Below are positions 22,301 through 30,423 of a stretch of DNA of 64,000 bases, in pieces; positions within the stretch are counted from its first letter, which is position 1; the number at the start of each line of letters is the position of its first letter. Made by a program: the position numbers and the translations under genes. This DNA is from Symbiodinium natans (lineage: Eukaryota; Sar; Dinophyceae; Suessiales; Symbiodiniaceae), in contig CAJNDS010002386.1 in assembly GCA_905221605.1 (NCBI GenBank), forward strand, positions 310,001 to 374,000, given 5' to 3'. The notes beneath the pieces are model-generated. The model was not told the origin of the DNA, did no database searches, and was given only the letters and a program-made list of their open reading frames with translations.

Positions 22301-25300
22301 CATTCTAGGAAACAATTCTGCATATCTCCTGGACAACTGCCCTAGTGTAAAATCACTTGGTGAGTTGGTAGAGACAAAGTCTATGCCGTTTGTATGGTTG
22401 CCAGGAAAGCTTCCGATGTTCCTGTCGAGTGTCGAACACGTTCAGGTCATTGAAGAATCCGCCATATGTGCCGATAGAGTTGAGGGAAATGTTCCAATCT
22501 TCAGGGAACAGGTCAGATTCGTCTCGCCTTCCACTGTTGCGATGCCTGGCTTCATGAGCGATGCTAGAAAGGCAAAGCCTCTTGCACGCACTACCATAGA
22601 GCCTTCACGGCACACCACGTATCGACCCTCGCCGCATATCACGGAGGAGTCTACCTTGCTTGAGTTGTTGCAGGATCCAGGGGTGCCGTCAAAGACCGCC
22701 TCCGGGTCTAGAGATCCTCCACCTGACTCTGATGACGAGCTGAAGTCTAGGGCAAAGTCCTCTTCAGCAAGAAAGCCAAAGGCTAAACCAAGTCCAAAGG
22801 ACAAGGTCAAAGGTGCAAAAGCTCCTAAACCTGCTGAAGCAGCGAAGGCTCCGGAACCTCCTGCTCCAGTAGAACCCGAGGTCCCGCCACCTCCACTTCC
22901 TCCACCTGCCATTCCGCCAGGTTCTGGGTCGGACTCAGGAGAGGACGTGACATCAGAACGTCAGAAGCAACTCATCAAGGAGGCCTCTTCAATGGCACAC
23001 AAGTTGACGCATATCCCTAAGAATCCCTACTGTGAGATATGTCAGCGAAGCCGCATGTATCGACAAAGAGTCACCAAGAAGCGTGCAGAGCCTCTCGAAG
23101 ACAGAGGTGACTTGCCTCCTGTTGAACAGTTTGGCGAGAGGATTGCAACAGACTATATAATCCCTTCGAAGCGTGAGCATGCAGTCCATGTCATCAGGGA
23201 TGAATATAGTGGTGCACTGCGAGCTTTTGTCTGTGCGCGCACAGCTGAGAGAGCAGCTCAGAACCTCCTTACCTTTGTAGGCGCCCGATACAAGCACCTC
23301 CCGAACGTGTTGTGTAAGGCTGATGATGCAAAGGAGTTAATAGCTGCCGTCTCACAAATAGGATGGGTGCATGAAGCGACCCTAGAAAACAGATTTCCAC
23401 ACAACGCCCAACTTGAGAGAGAGATAAGAACTCTCGAGGAATCGACTCGCGCGGTGCATTTGGCTGCTGGGTTCCATGTGGTTCCAGATCTGTGGCATGT
23501 GTCCGTGCAGTTTGCCGCGCAGACTTTGACAGTTGTACCGTGGCAGGGCAAAGACAAGTCGCGTTTCGAGGTTGCAACTGGTTCCCCATTCGAAGGCCCA
23601 AGGCTTCCCTTGGGACAGTTGGTGCATTACAGGATCCATGACCCCAGCCGCAGGCATAAGTTCGAAGCTACAACTGCTCCCGGACTATTTGCAGGTTGGA
23701 GGTTTGAGCACGGATTTGTGTATCGTGACGTGATCTGGGTGCTAGACTATGAAGCCGTCAAGTCCAAGTCGATTGGGTATAGGGACATGATCCCCGTGCC
23801 ATATGCGGAAGTGCATGTCCCAGAGACTGAGACCTTCCCGCTAAAGGCCGCGGCGGATCTTGCTCTTCGCGAGTTCCAGGATCCCAAACTTGAGGCTATC
23901 ACAGCGCTGGACATACCATTCAGCTCACTGTCCCCTGCTGATCCTCCTCGAAGGCGCGCAGAGTACATTACGCTTGAACGCATTCTTAAGTTCGGTGCCA
24001 CACCAGGATGCAAAGCGTGCACTTTCGATTCCGTGAAGCATAGTCCTAAATGCCGAGCAAGATTCGATGCCCTGATAAAGGCTGATAGGATTGCGTTGAC
24101 GTCCAAGCCCCCTGAGCCAGTTCCTCCAGCTGAGCTCCCCGAAGGCGTTGGTCTCCACCCTTCGAGTGAGCCCGCTGTAGAAGGTCTTGTTGCGAAGGTC
24201 GAGCTCGGTGTGACGCAAGTCTTTGTCGATGTCAACAGGGAAAGAGTCCGCCAAAGAAAGGTGCAAACGCTCATAGGCAAGGATGTGTTGTTCGAATATG
24301 CGTGTGGCGACAGTTCAGAGCTTTCGCAAGCTGCGTCCGAAATTGGCATCAACAGTATCCGCTTATGCCGAAGCATGATTGATTTGTCCAACGAAGAACA
24401 TGTCAAACAAGTTCAAGGTCAGGTCGAAGCATCGCCAGGTTGTGATGTGTGGCTCTCATTGCCGTGCACCGAGTTCAGTCCGTGGCAGAACATGAACGTC
24501 CATAGGCATGGGGCGAAGTACGGAAAGGGTCTTCGGAATCGCCAAGAGAAGAGCAAGCTTATGTTCTTGTATGCCCGCAAGGTACTCGCAACTGCCATCG
24601 CAAATCATGGAAGGATCGCAGTCGAGTGGCCCAAAGGGTCCGGCTGGTGGGATCTCCCTGAATGGAAAGAATTTCAGGATGAACATGGTCTACACAAAGT
24701 GTCTTTTGATGGCTGCATGGCTGGAGTGAAGGGCCGAGAGCATCCAATCCGCAAGCCCTGGAGCGTAGCCACTAATGATCTGCGACTTGTTCAATTTCTT
24801 GGACAACTGCAATGTGACGGTAGCCACCAGCACGAGGCCGCCGAAGGCTCACAAACAAAGCAGACTGAAGCATACCCACGAGAGCTCGCTCACAACATCG
24901 TCGAAGCGTGGTATCCGCAACGCTACCATCGCCACATCCCCTCCATGGTCACGAAGAACTTAACAAAGCGGGAATGGAAAGCAGACCCGCGCGGAGTTGC
25001 AGCCGTGAAGAAGGAGGCAGAAGGGTTACGTTCTAACGGAACGTGGGATGATTTGACAGTCTGTCTTTTGTCTTCCTTGCGTGCCGATGCAAAACGGCAA
25101 AACCGTAAACTCAAAATTGCAGAGCTTCTCACATTATGTGGGATAAAACATTTCGAACTCCCTGAGCATGAACACAAGTTCAAAGGGAGAATCGTGTACA
25201 GGGGGGACTGCATTTTTGACCAGTTCGGAAACCATGTTCTTTTTGAAGACGTGGCTACCACACCAACTTCCTTGGTTGCCCTTAACATCGCATTGTTTTT

Positions 25301-27290
25301 CGGCTGCCAAGATGGAAACGCAGTGAGCCTTGCAGATGCCATTCAGGCGTTTCTTCAAGCTGACCTCGCTGAGGCAGGAGAGCCCGACACATGGGTTATC
25401 CTCCCCGAGGAGCTGTGGTTGGACACATGGCACAAAGCGTACCCATCAGGGTCGAAGTTGGTGGTAAGGTTGAAGCGAAGCTTATATGGCCATCCGCTTG
25501 CTGGCAAACTATGGCAGAAACACCTAGCCTCTGTTCTCACTTCCTTTGGTGGCATTGAGATGGATTTGTTTCCTTCAAACTTCATCTTTCAAATGGGTTC
25601 CCATACCCTGCTACTTAACGTGTATGTAGATGACCTAACGTTGTCGGGAGCAAAGCATCTTCATGCACAGTTTTGGAAAAGGCTGAGAGCGCATATCAAG
25701 CTGGAAGACGAATGTTACATCGAAGCCTCGAATGCACGGATCCTTGGCAGAGGTCACCGAATCCAACGAGGCAGTGACTTCACAACTCTTGTGCTTGATA
25801 TGTCTGCTTTCGCAGAGCAGGTCGTCGAGGCGTACTGCGAGCTTGCTGATGTCCCAAAGGCAAAGCTCCGTAACGTCACAACCCCAAGTTTGTCCGAGGC
25901 GTTATTGTCAGATGAGGACCTGCAGCAACCCGGCACACTGAGCCATGTAGCTGCAAAGGTACTTATGAAAGCACTTTGGCTGGGTCGGTTGGCTCGCCCT
26001 GATCTGTGTTTCATAATCGGTCGGTTAGCGTCACGAGTGGCCGCGTGGACTAAATGGGAAGACAAGCAGTTACTTCGCCTGATTTCTTATCTTCACGGTA
26101 CAACAGGCTTATGTTTAGCTGCTACTGTGAACCATCACGAAGCTCCCCAGATCCACATCTTCACTGACAGTGATTTCGCCTCTTGTCCGCATAGTGCAAA
26201 ATCGACGAGCGGGATCTACATGACTATAGGGTCAACAGATTTCCGCTTTCCGCTGTGGTGGGCATCTAAGAAACAGACGAGTGTTGCAAGAAGCACTCCC
26301 GAGGCTGAGGCCATAGCAATGGCTTCCGCCATGTTTGGTGAGGCCTTGAACATTCAGGTCATGATGGAGCATCTCCTCGGTCGTGCTATCGACGTCGTAT
26401 TCCATCAAGACAACGAGACCTTGCTCAAAGTCCTGGCTACAGGCTATTCGGCGAAGCTGAGACACTGCAATCGAGTCCACAGGGTCAACATTGCATCAAT
26501 GTCTGAACAGCTAGAGTCGCCACAAGTCACTGCCGTGTACTGCAAGAGCGAATCTCAGATAGCTAATGGCCTAACAAAAGTCATTCCACCTGCAGAATGG
26601 CCACATACTCTCGCACAGTTTGGCTTGACAGCATCCAGCGATGGACCCCACCTGGAAATTGCCGTCGCCGCACTTGCAGAGGCAAATCTTGCCGCAGAAG
26701 TCTTCGCAGGCAGTTGCCCAAAGGTCCCGACTTGTCAGCATCTGGTGCAGCTACTGACGCTGTTACCTCATGGTCCTGATAAGAGGGGGGCACCGGGGCA
26801 CGACTCGCATGTATTTTCTGCGGGCGCATTTGTCTTAGGAGGAGTGTTTGGCCTGCAGACAAACACACACAAATTTCAATATGCAACGGCGTTGATATGT
26901 CGATTCTTTCGACGTTATATGCCATCACACAAGTTCTCAAGCATAATCGTGCAGCAAGGTGTAGTCGCGGGGCTCCACCGAGACTCCAACAATGCAGAAG
27001 GCTCAAAGAACCTCCTTGTAGCGTTAAATCCAACAAGTGGACCCATATTGTGGGTAGAAGATGAGGAAGGGACTGTCCAATGTCCAAACGACGACAGCCT
27101 ATGGGGTCACATGTTGTGTAACCCTGCACTCTTCAATCCCAGAGCACGCCACTGCACAGTCCTGACAGGATGTGAGGCTTCAGAACGAATCGTTGCCATA
27201 GCATTCCTGATCAGAAATGCCGAGCGCTTGAGTCCTTCAGACCGCGCAACACTACTGAGCGCAGGTTTCAACCTGCCCTCAATCTGCTAG
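19374..27290 (+). CDS. Copia Gag-Pol polyprotein with methyltransferase-like and 2OG-oxygenase-like domains
   Basis: 2638 codons from ATG in GCACCATGG. Residues ~120-310 are Ala/Gln/Glu-rich coiled coil (Gag). A CCCH zinc finger (C-x7-C-x5-C-x3-H, residues 798-816) replaces the usual CCHC knuckle. Protease: DSGA at 923. Integrase: H-x3-H...C-x2-C at 1209-1223, catalytic Asp 1260, Asp 1317 and Glu 1348 (NAQLERE, like the copia NGVAERK). Residues ~1638-1843 resemble a C5-methyltransferase: FEYACGD, SLPCTEFS (Cys 1698), VEWP (Glu 1751). Reverse transcriptase: ADAIQAFL (Asp 1988) and YVDD at 2084. RNase H: TDSDF (Asp 2265), PEAE, HQDNE (2344-2348). The last ~170 residues carry H2535-x-D2537, H2593 and R2605, the Fe(II)/2-oxoglutarate oxygenase pattern. 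No stop or frameshift is seen. The core pol domains are certain; the two extra domains are inferred. Confidence 0.95.
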   Translation: MAMSPETTDSSLQVSTSSTPPTQQARALSAVRAQEARVGESSSDSTPVRAVSTGRGRSSQPYALASSRNRSSSARMQALLPPPAYACEVASPAPASQPVSLAPGDGTTTPDVHLHQHVQRIAPELHLRQSRQELHLHGVDSRTHSQAVAAAQLAQAQAQNIQQDAQVFAQNVQHEAQAYVQVAKSEAQAYVQSAVTSAQHEAMQHAQEYAERVRAEAERQVQSVSEQAGQHLAQANETIASLQARNRELEEQQEEMMKRIAMIQAEMQSIKAQQQSQADTSHLHAERVSQASRAQDQNGTEISEALKALAASVGETMKELREIVSPKASKPKSKAKGSGLRNGTPSPKHKSPKVSATQGQRSAGVAAAPVPNRFGCFCAPRLPVFTGVGLPAPSRSKKGSSSDNPFNVFSTPKPPSVVHPPDPPMHYDIGSEHEEGEEEEEREDDPIIDVTDAPGEEEVDYEQDTYHNKDLRDLKIPALPSTAAGYRAWRNGVLTSFSSIDKSGNARILRWLQVALDPAIGDRQMRNLQVTSDGLPRLDAFLAAQLTDPKHLKGDYGVAAQAFTERAHALGVQPSGRALLAMLSRRFRVDRIRGATVSQQTLLAIQLEGFSQQQLQAFREKVEFCLNGFSPEAWPAESTLFSWLYSRLKHCRLLSRAVDKIKDSNPGSNKRTFAWLWSQLVELLDELREEANEESIRDTLIKPKAKAAPAPKKEERSRDKPDKPTPANPAPPAKTKGSGKDGKDKDGKGKGGKGSGKGADSQKTPNKPKAKSGGKGQGSKAEGKAPSKGNAPKATVPCLFFPKGTCNRGENCPFSHETSPGNKAPGSKTTGASATAKSSAAAVALLLPTTARGASVDGSSTPSKTTFWKRSGLSRFFQFVSGWFTVFSNICAPACPATVTPLLVASQHQHPQQGWFYHEWIADSGAGRSLESREALNEQGIPEDAYAHMAEQAPTVSFSTGNGVVDSGLMLGFEGSILGNNSAYLLDNCPSVKSLGELVETKSMPFVWLPGKLPMFLSSVEHVQVIEESAICADRVEGNVPIFREQVRFVSPSTVAMPGFMSDARKAKPLARTTIEPSRHTTYRPSPHITEESTLLELLQDPGVPSKTASGSRDPPPDSDDELKSRAKSSSARKPKAKPSPKDKVKGAKAPKPAEAAKAPEPPAPVEPEVPPPPLPPPAIPPGSGSDSGEDVTSERQKQLIKEASSMAHKLTHIPKNPYCEICQRSRMYRQRVTKKRAEPLEDRGDLPPVEQFGERIATDYIIPSKREHAVHVIRDEYSGALRAFVCARTAERAAQNLLTFVGARYKHLPNVLCKADDAKELIAAVSQIGWVHEATLENRFPHNAQLEREIRTLEESTRAVHLAAGFHVVPDLWHVSVQFAAQTLTVVPWQGKDKSRFEVATGSPFEGPRLPLGQLVHYRIHDPSRRHKFEATTAPGLFAGWRFEHGFVYRDVIWVLDYEAVKSKSIGYRDMIPVPYAEVHVPETETFPLKAAADLALREFQDPKLEAITALDIPFSSLSPADPPRRRAEYITLERILKFGATPGCKACTFDSVKHSPKCRARFDALIKADRIALTSKPPEPVPPAELPEGVGLHPSSEPAVEGLVAKVELGVTQVFVDVNRERVRQRKVQTLIGKDVLFEYACGDSSELSQAASEIGINSIRLCRSMIDLSNEEHVKQVQGQVEASPGCDVWLSLPCTEFSPWQNMNVHRHGAKYGKGLRNRQEKSKLMFLYARKVLATAIANHGRIAVEWPKGSGWWDLPEWKEFQDEHGLHKVSFDGCMAGVKGREHPIRKPWSVATNDLRLVQFLGQLQCDGSHQHEAAEGSQTKQTEAYPRELAHNIVEAWYPQRYHRHIPSMVTKNLTKREWKADPRGVAAVKKEAEGLRSNGTWDDLTVCLLSSLRADAKRQNRKLKIAELLTLCGIKHFELPEHEHKFKGRIVYRGDCIFDQFGNHVLFEDVATTPTSLVALNIALFFGCQDGNAVSLADAIQAFLQADLAEAGEPDTWVILPEELWLDTWHKAYPSGSKLVVRLKRSLYGHPLAGKLWQKHLASVLTSFGGIEMDLFPSNFIFQMGSHTLLLNVYVDDLTLSGAKHLHAQFWKRLRAHIKLEDECYIEASNARILGRGHRIQRGSDFTTLVLDMSAFAEQVVEAYCELADVPKAKLRNVTTPSLSEALLSDEDLQQPGTLSHVAAKVLMKALWLGRLARPDLCFIIGRLASRVAAWTKWEDKQLLRLISYLHGTTGLCLAATVNHHEAPQIHIFTDSDFASCPHSAKSTSGIYMTIGSTDFRFPLWWASKKQTSVARSTPEAEAIAMASAMFGEALNIQVMMEHLLGRAIDVVFHQDNETLLKVLATGYSAKLRHCNRVHRVNIASMSEQLESPQVTAVYCKSESQIANGLTKVIPPAEWPHTLAQFGLTASSDGPHLEIAVAALAEANLAAEVFAGSCPKVPTCQHLVQLLTLLPHGPDKRGAPGHDSHVFSAGAFVLGGVFGLQTNTHKFQYATALICRFFRRYMPSHKFSSIIVQQGVVAGLHRDSNNAEGSKNLLVALNPTSGPILWVEDEEGTVQCPNDDSLWGHMLCNPALFNPRARHCTVLTGCEASERIVAIAFLIRNAERLSPSDRATLLSAGFNLPSIC
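24285..24900 (+). other. C5-methyltransferase-like domain coding segment
   Basis: It lies between integrase and reverse transcriptase. Visible: a motif-I-like FEYACGD at the SAM loop, a Pro-Cys in SLPCTEFSPWQ where motif IV has PC, a Glu in RIAVEWP where motif VI has ENV, a C-x-G-x-H-x-H cluster, and YPRELAHNIVEAW near the end, comparable to the motif X helix. The motif VIII arginines are not obvious, so the catalytic status is uncertain. Confidence 0.5.
26660..27250 (+). other. Fe(II)/2-oxoglutarate oxygenase-like domain coding segment
   Basis: It follows RNase H at the polyprotein C-terminus. Visible: GLHRDSN (the HxD facial pair), 56 residues later RARHCTVL (the distal His), and an Arg 12 residues after that (SERIVAIAF), the usual 2OG carboxylate anchor. 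Beta-strand-like blocks KNLLVALN and GPILWVEDEEG lie between, as in a jelly-roll core. The substrate class is unknown. Confidence 0.55.
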
Positions 27291-27314
27291 TCCAGTCTCA
27301 CCGTTCTGTCTCCT

Positions 27315-27323
27315 AAAGGGGGG
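27315..27323 (+). other. Polypurine tract
   Basis: AAAGGGGGG ends at the base before the 3' LTR, the standard place for the plus-strand primer. Confidence 0.9.
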
Positions 27324-27479
27324 AGTTAACTAAACTGGCCCCAAACCACCGTTTAGCTGTACATACCAAGTAGGGTTAGGAGAGCAGATTCGGATGACTG
27401 ATTGTATTTTGGCTCAAGGAAAATAGGCGTGCCCGTTGTGCGTCTTTCCTTGTCTTAAGTACCTTTGTTGTACTTAACT
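27324..27479 (+). repeat. 3' LTR, 156 bp
   Basis: Identical to the 5' LTR. The spliced-leader match lies at 27406-27418. TATTTT-type AT-rich sequence precedes it. Confidence 0.97.
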
Positions 27480-27484
27480 CCGAT
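27480..27484. repeat. Target-site duplication, right copy (CCGAT)
   Basis: Matches 16720-16724. Confidence 0.95.
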
Positions 27485-28520
27485 ATCTTCCTGACTCAAT
27501 GCAGCATATCCGGCAGTCGGCATACATCTTCCACAGTCTGCGTGCCGTCTTTCGAATTCGGTCAGTTTTCGAAACTCCTTGTAAGACAATAGGTACTCCG
27601 GCCTCCTGTGGAGACATACGGTCATATGGTTAAAAAAGAATTACAAGCCATACTCTTAAATGCTGCTGTATGCGAGCTGTGCTGATCGTAAGCTAGGATT
27701 TGAAGTGGAAGCCCTCGATGGTCGCAGATATCACAGTTTCTAGACCGTCTAGACATAGCTCTTGTACCGGCAAGTGGCATTTCCCAGGGCACGCTCAGCG
27801 CACACTGCCACGAGAATGAGGACTTTCGACCAAAGGGACGGCTTAGGCTGGTGGTCACCCTTTTCAATGTTTGTTTCAGCTACAGGAGCTGCGAGACCTT
27901 CCTGCGGCGACGTGTGCGTTGGTGCTCCTGACGCACTTGTGCACATGCGCATTCATGGCAGTGGTGCTCCTTGTTTTTCATTGCGGCCTTGTCCTCGCCC
28001 TCGCTTCCATCGAGGAATCTCGTCCAGATCTAGGAATGAGAGAAGTGCCCCATCACTGTGCGAAGCTGCAACAGGTTCTTACTTGCTATCACAGCTGAGG
28101 AAGTCCTTGACTCGAGGTTCATGAGTCAGTCGCTGAAGTCCAAACACGATGGAGACTCGAGAGACTTATTCAAGTTTTTTCCAGACAGCTCTTTTCAATG
28201 GTGAGCAGTTCAGTTGGATTCCCCAAGTGAGCTCACAAAAAGTAAAAATGATAAATCTCACTACAACTTGGCACAACTTGGCACAATGGGGGCTGCCGGG
28301 AGCATAACCTTGCAGAAAGGTGCTGTGGAGGTTTCCCAGGCACGGGAGCCACCAAATGTGTAGCAACCCGAGCCCTCGCCTTCTCTACTAGGTCTAGTTA
28401 CTGTGCAGGGAGGGATCGAAGTCCAGCTCTGTGGAAGAAACAAAAGCAGCAAAAGCTTGCATAATTATTAGCACTTGTCCATCTTGCAGTCGCGCCAAAG
28501 ACACGGATGTCTGAAAATGC
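27485..28520 (+). other. Flank of the retrotransposon, weak coding signals only
   Basis: Overlapping open frames around 27738-28120 read protein-like in places (LVPASGISQGTLSAHC; LQELRDLPAATCALVLL), but they conflict in frame and show no domain. They could include the missing 3' exons of the methyltransferase gene interrupted by the insertion; I cannot demonstrate this. Confidence 0.3.
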
Positions 28521-28523
28521 CAG

Positions 28524-28727
28524 GTGTTTCTGACTGCGCATGGCCTGGTCAGACTGTCCAAGTGGTTGCATGAGGACTGGGACAGTCATGTGAGTGACGC
28601 CCAAGCGGTCAAGCCATCAAGCCCTTTGCAGTTCTTGCAGGAGTGGCGGGAAGGCTCTTCCAGACAGCTGCGGTTGGTGACATGTGTGGAGCCCCTCGTC
28701 AAGAGAGGAGAGATTTGTCACATCTGA
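28524..28727 (+). CDS. Exon of unknown gene
   Basis: It starts at an AG|G acceptor (AAATGCCAG|G) and is open for 67 codons to TGA. It reads VFLTAHGLVRLSKWLHEDWD and later LQFLQEWREGSSRQLRLV. Tryptophan-rich, helical composition looks coding. The true exon may end at an internal GT or GC before the TGA. No family is recognised. Confidence 0.5.
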   Translation: MFLTAHGLVRLSKWLHEDWDSHVSDAQAVKPSSPLQFLQEWREGSSRQLRLVTCVEPLVKRGEICHI

Positions 28728-29284
28728 CACAATGGCCTCTTCGGAGGGGACCCACGTGGATGCAGCACAGCTTGCCAGCTGCATACTTGTGGGCAACACC
28801 AGCTGTATGCGCATTCAGGAAACAGCAAAAACAGGATCGTGCGCAGGCGATTTGAACAGTTGTACAGTCTCCTGTGTTTAAGAGACTTCTCGGAGAAAGA
28901 TTATTGAATCATTGCATGTGCCCGTTCACTGTACGTGAACATTAGACGTCCTGTTCCTCTCCACACACCTCCACCGCGACATGCGGGTCATGTTCCGGAC
29001 AGAAAGTGGAAACATGAAGTCTGGGCGGAAGCCTAGACTTGGAGCAGAATTGCAACATGCGCTGTTGAGCTTAGAAGGCCTGGCAACAGAAGCAGCATGA
29101 CAATCTGCACAGAAGAGCTTCCATGGTTCGCAGTTCGCATGCACCCTTCAGGCACCCGTTGCAGCTCCGCAATCGGCTGAAACCTGTGCCAACATGAATA
29201 ACCCAACCGTCGGCGCCAAACCTGCTATGCAGCTCTCATTATGTGTTTGTCATGGTTTGTCTATCTGCTTGTCTGTTTGTAAAA

Positions 29285-29415
29285 ATGAATGTATGTATGT
29301 GTGCGTGTGTGCCTGTAGTAGGTGTCGGCGCAGGCGTAGGCGCAGGGCAGGCGTAGGCCCTGGGCGTAGGTGTAGGTATGTGTGAGGGTGAGTGTGAGGG
29401 TGAGTGTGAGTGTGT
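29285..29415. repeat. GT/GTAGGC-type simple repeats
   Basis: TGTATGTGTGCGTGTG is followed by (GGCGYAGGC)-like units and then GTGAGGGTGAGTGTGA repeats. Non-coding. Confidence 0.9.
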
Positions 29416-29455
29416 CTCACGCAAGAGGGATTGTGAGAAAGCAACTGCGAGTAAT

Positions 29456-29624
29456 ATGAGGTCCCTGGACTCCGCAGTTGACTTCAACGAGCCAGACGCC
29501 TCTCGGAAAGCAGCTAAACGCAGATTCTGATGACATGTCCGAGCCTAAAAGGACAGAGCGAGAACCCAAGCTGCTTCCAACAGAGAGGGCCATAGCTACA
29601 GTTGCCATAGTGGTTCTGAATTGA
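29456..29624 (+). CDS. Short gene or exon pair, unknown, two frames
   Basis: ATG 29456 opens MRSLDSAVDFNEPDASRKAA and stops at 29530. From 29520 the next frame continues DSDDMSEPKRTEREPKLLP to a hydrophobic tail (AIATVAIVVLN) and TGA at 29622. Both parts look coding, so a splice or a frameshift near 29520 probably joins them. The hydrophobic end could be a tail anchor. No homology is recognised. Confidence 0.4.
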
Positions 29625-29776
29625 TGGTACAGGCACTTTTCGCGAATGCGAATGAGCTGGAATGGCCGGTCTGCCGGGACTTGGAGCGCAGCTTGTGCTG
29701 CACAGCGCAAACTGTGTAAGAATCGGTGAATCGGGCTTCCTGTTGAGCGTGTCTCTGAGTTTGCTGCACTGCCACA

Positions 29777-30058
29777 ATGTCCCACGAAGCTCGTGTTGTG
29801 AGGTGCTGGATGTGTGGCGTTGCTTGTGTTGAGGTTGGGGCGTCTTTGTGGTGCCCCCGTTTGGGCAGGACTGGGCTTGTCAAGAGCTGCGCGTGTTTTC
29901 CAACGATGTCAATGGCCTCGGAGGACGTCTCCACTTGGTCTGAGAGCCTGCCGCCGCTTCAGCTGACACGGGCAGAGGCTGAGGCCACACAAGCGGCTGC
30001 GCTGTCGAACGTCCTCACAGAGGACTTCAGTTGGCCTTGGACGAGTGGCCCATATTGA
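29777..30058 (+). CDS. Hypothetical protein, 93 codons
   Basis: ATG in CACAATGTC. The N-terminal half is Cys-rich (CWMCGVACVEVG), and the second half, SLPPLQLTRAEAEATQAAAL to DFSWPWTSGPY, has convincing coding composition before TGA. The first half could be intron-derived, with the real exon starting later. It lies 100 bp before the next ATG ORF on the same strand. Confidence 0.4.
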   Translation: MSHEARVVRCWMCGVACVEVGASLWCPRLGRTGLVKSCACFPTMSMASEDVSTWSESLPPLQLTRAEAEATQAAALSNVLTEDFSWPWTSGPY

Positions 30059-30159
30059 ACCAACACCTTCTTGGAAAAATATGTACTGAGCCCTTGCGGC
30101 ATGTTGCGGGGCTGTGGGCCTAAGGCCTAAGGCTCAAGACGGTGTAAGCAGGCACCGTG

Positions 30160-30423
30160 ATGGTACCATGGCAGGAGCAAGTGGATCTCCTGGATGCCCT
30201 CGGTTCTAAGCTGTTGGAGTCAGAGGATGAGACCACTGACTCCATTGACCTCTTCGCTCACTCTGAGGAGTCGTGCAGCTGTTGCCGCATGCTTCTAACT
30301 GTCAACCGAGATGACATGTTTTCGACATGTCTGGGTCCAGAGCCGAGAGGTCAGCTTCCACAAAGCTGCGGAGGCAGCCCTCCACCGCCTGGGTCAGCAT
30401 CGTGTGCTGTATCTGCACAGTGA
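30160..30423 (+). CDS. Hypothetical protein, probable gene start
   Basis: ATG at 30160, 9 nt after an AG|G site (GTAAGCAG|G) that could accept a spliced leader. It reads MVPWQEQVDLLDALGSKLLE, then acidic and Ser-rich sequence, a CSCC cluster and a Pro-rich tail before TGA. The N-terminal 60 codons are the convincing part; the tail may be intron. No domain is recognised. Confidence 0.45.
   Translation: MVPWQEQVDLLDALGSKLLESEDETTDSIDLFAHSEESCSCCRMLLTVNRDDMFSTCLGPEPRGQLPQSCGGSPPPPGSASCAVSAQ

Larger units (their letters stand above)
16725..27479 (+). mobile_element. Complete Ty1/copia-type LTR retrotransposon with extra enzymatic domains
   Basis: The element has two 156-bp LTRs that I find identical base for base, perfect CCGAT target duplications, a primer-binding site touching the 5' LTR and a purine tract (AAAGGGGGG) touching the 3' LTR. 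The order PR-IN-RT-RH places it in Ty1/copia (Pseudoviridae-like). The total is 10,755 bp, about twice a typical copia element. The surplus comes from a 1.2-kb leader, an upstream HAD-like ORF (18060-19314), a methyltransferase-like domain between IN and RT, and a 2OG-oxygenase-like C-terminus. Identical LTRs and an uninterrupted 2638-codon polyprotein indicate a recent, perhaps still active insertion. The only visible defect is the reading-frame break near the start of the upstream ORF. Confidence 0.97.

Noticed and set aside
30131-30138. GGCTCAAG upstream of the ORF at 30160, as a spliced-leader relic
   Set aside because: Only 8 nt match, expected by chance in 64 kb; the LTR copies match 13 nt.
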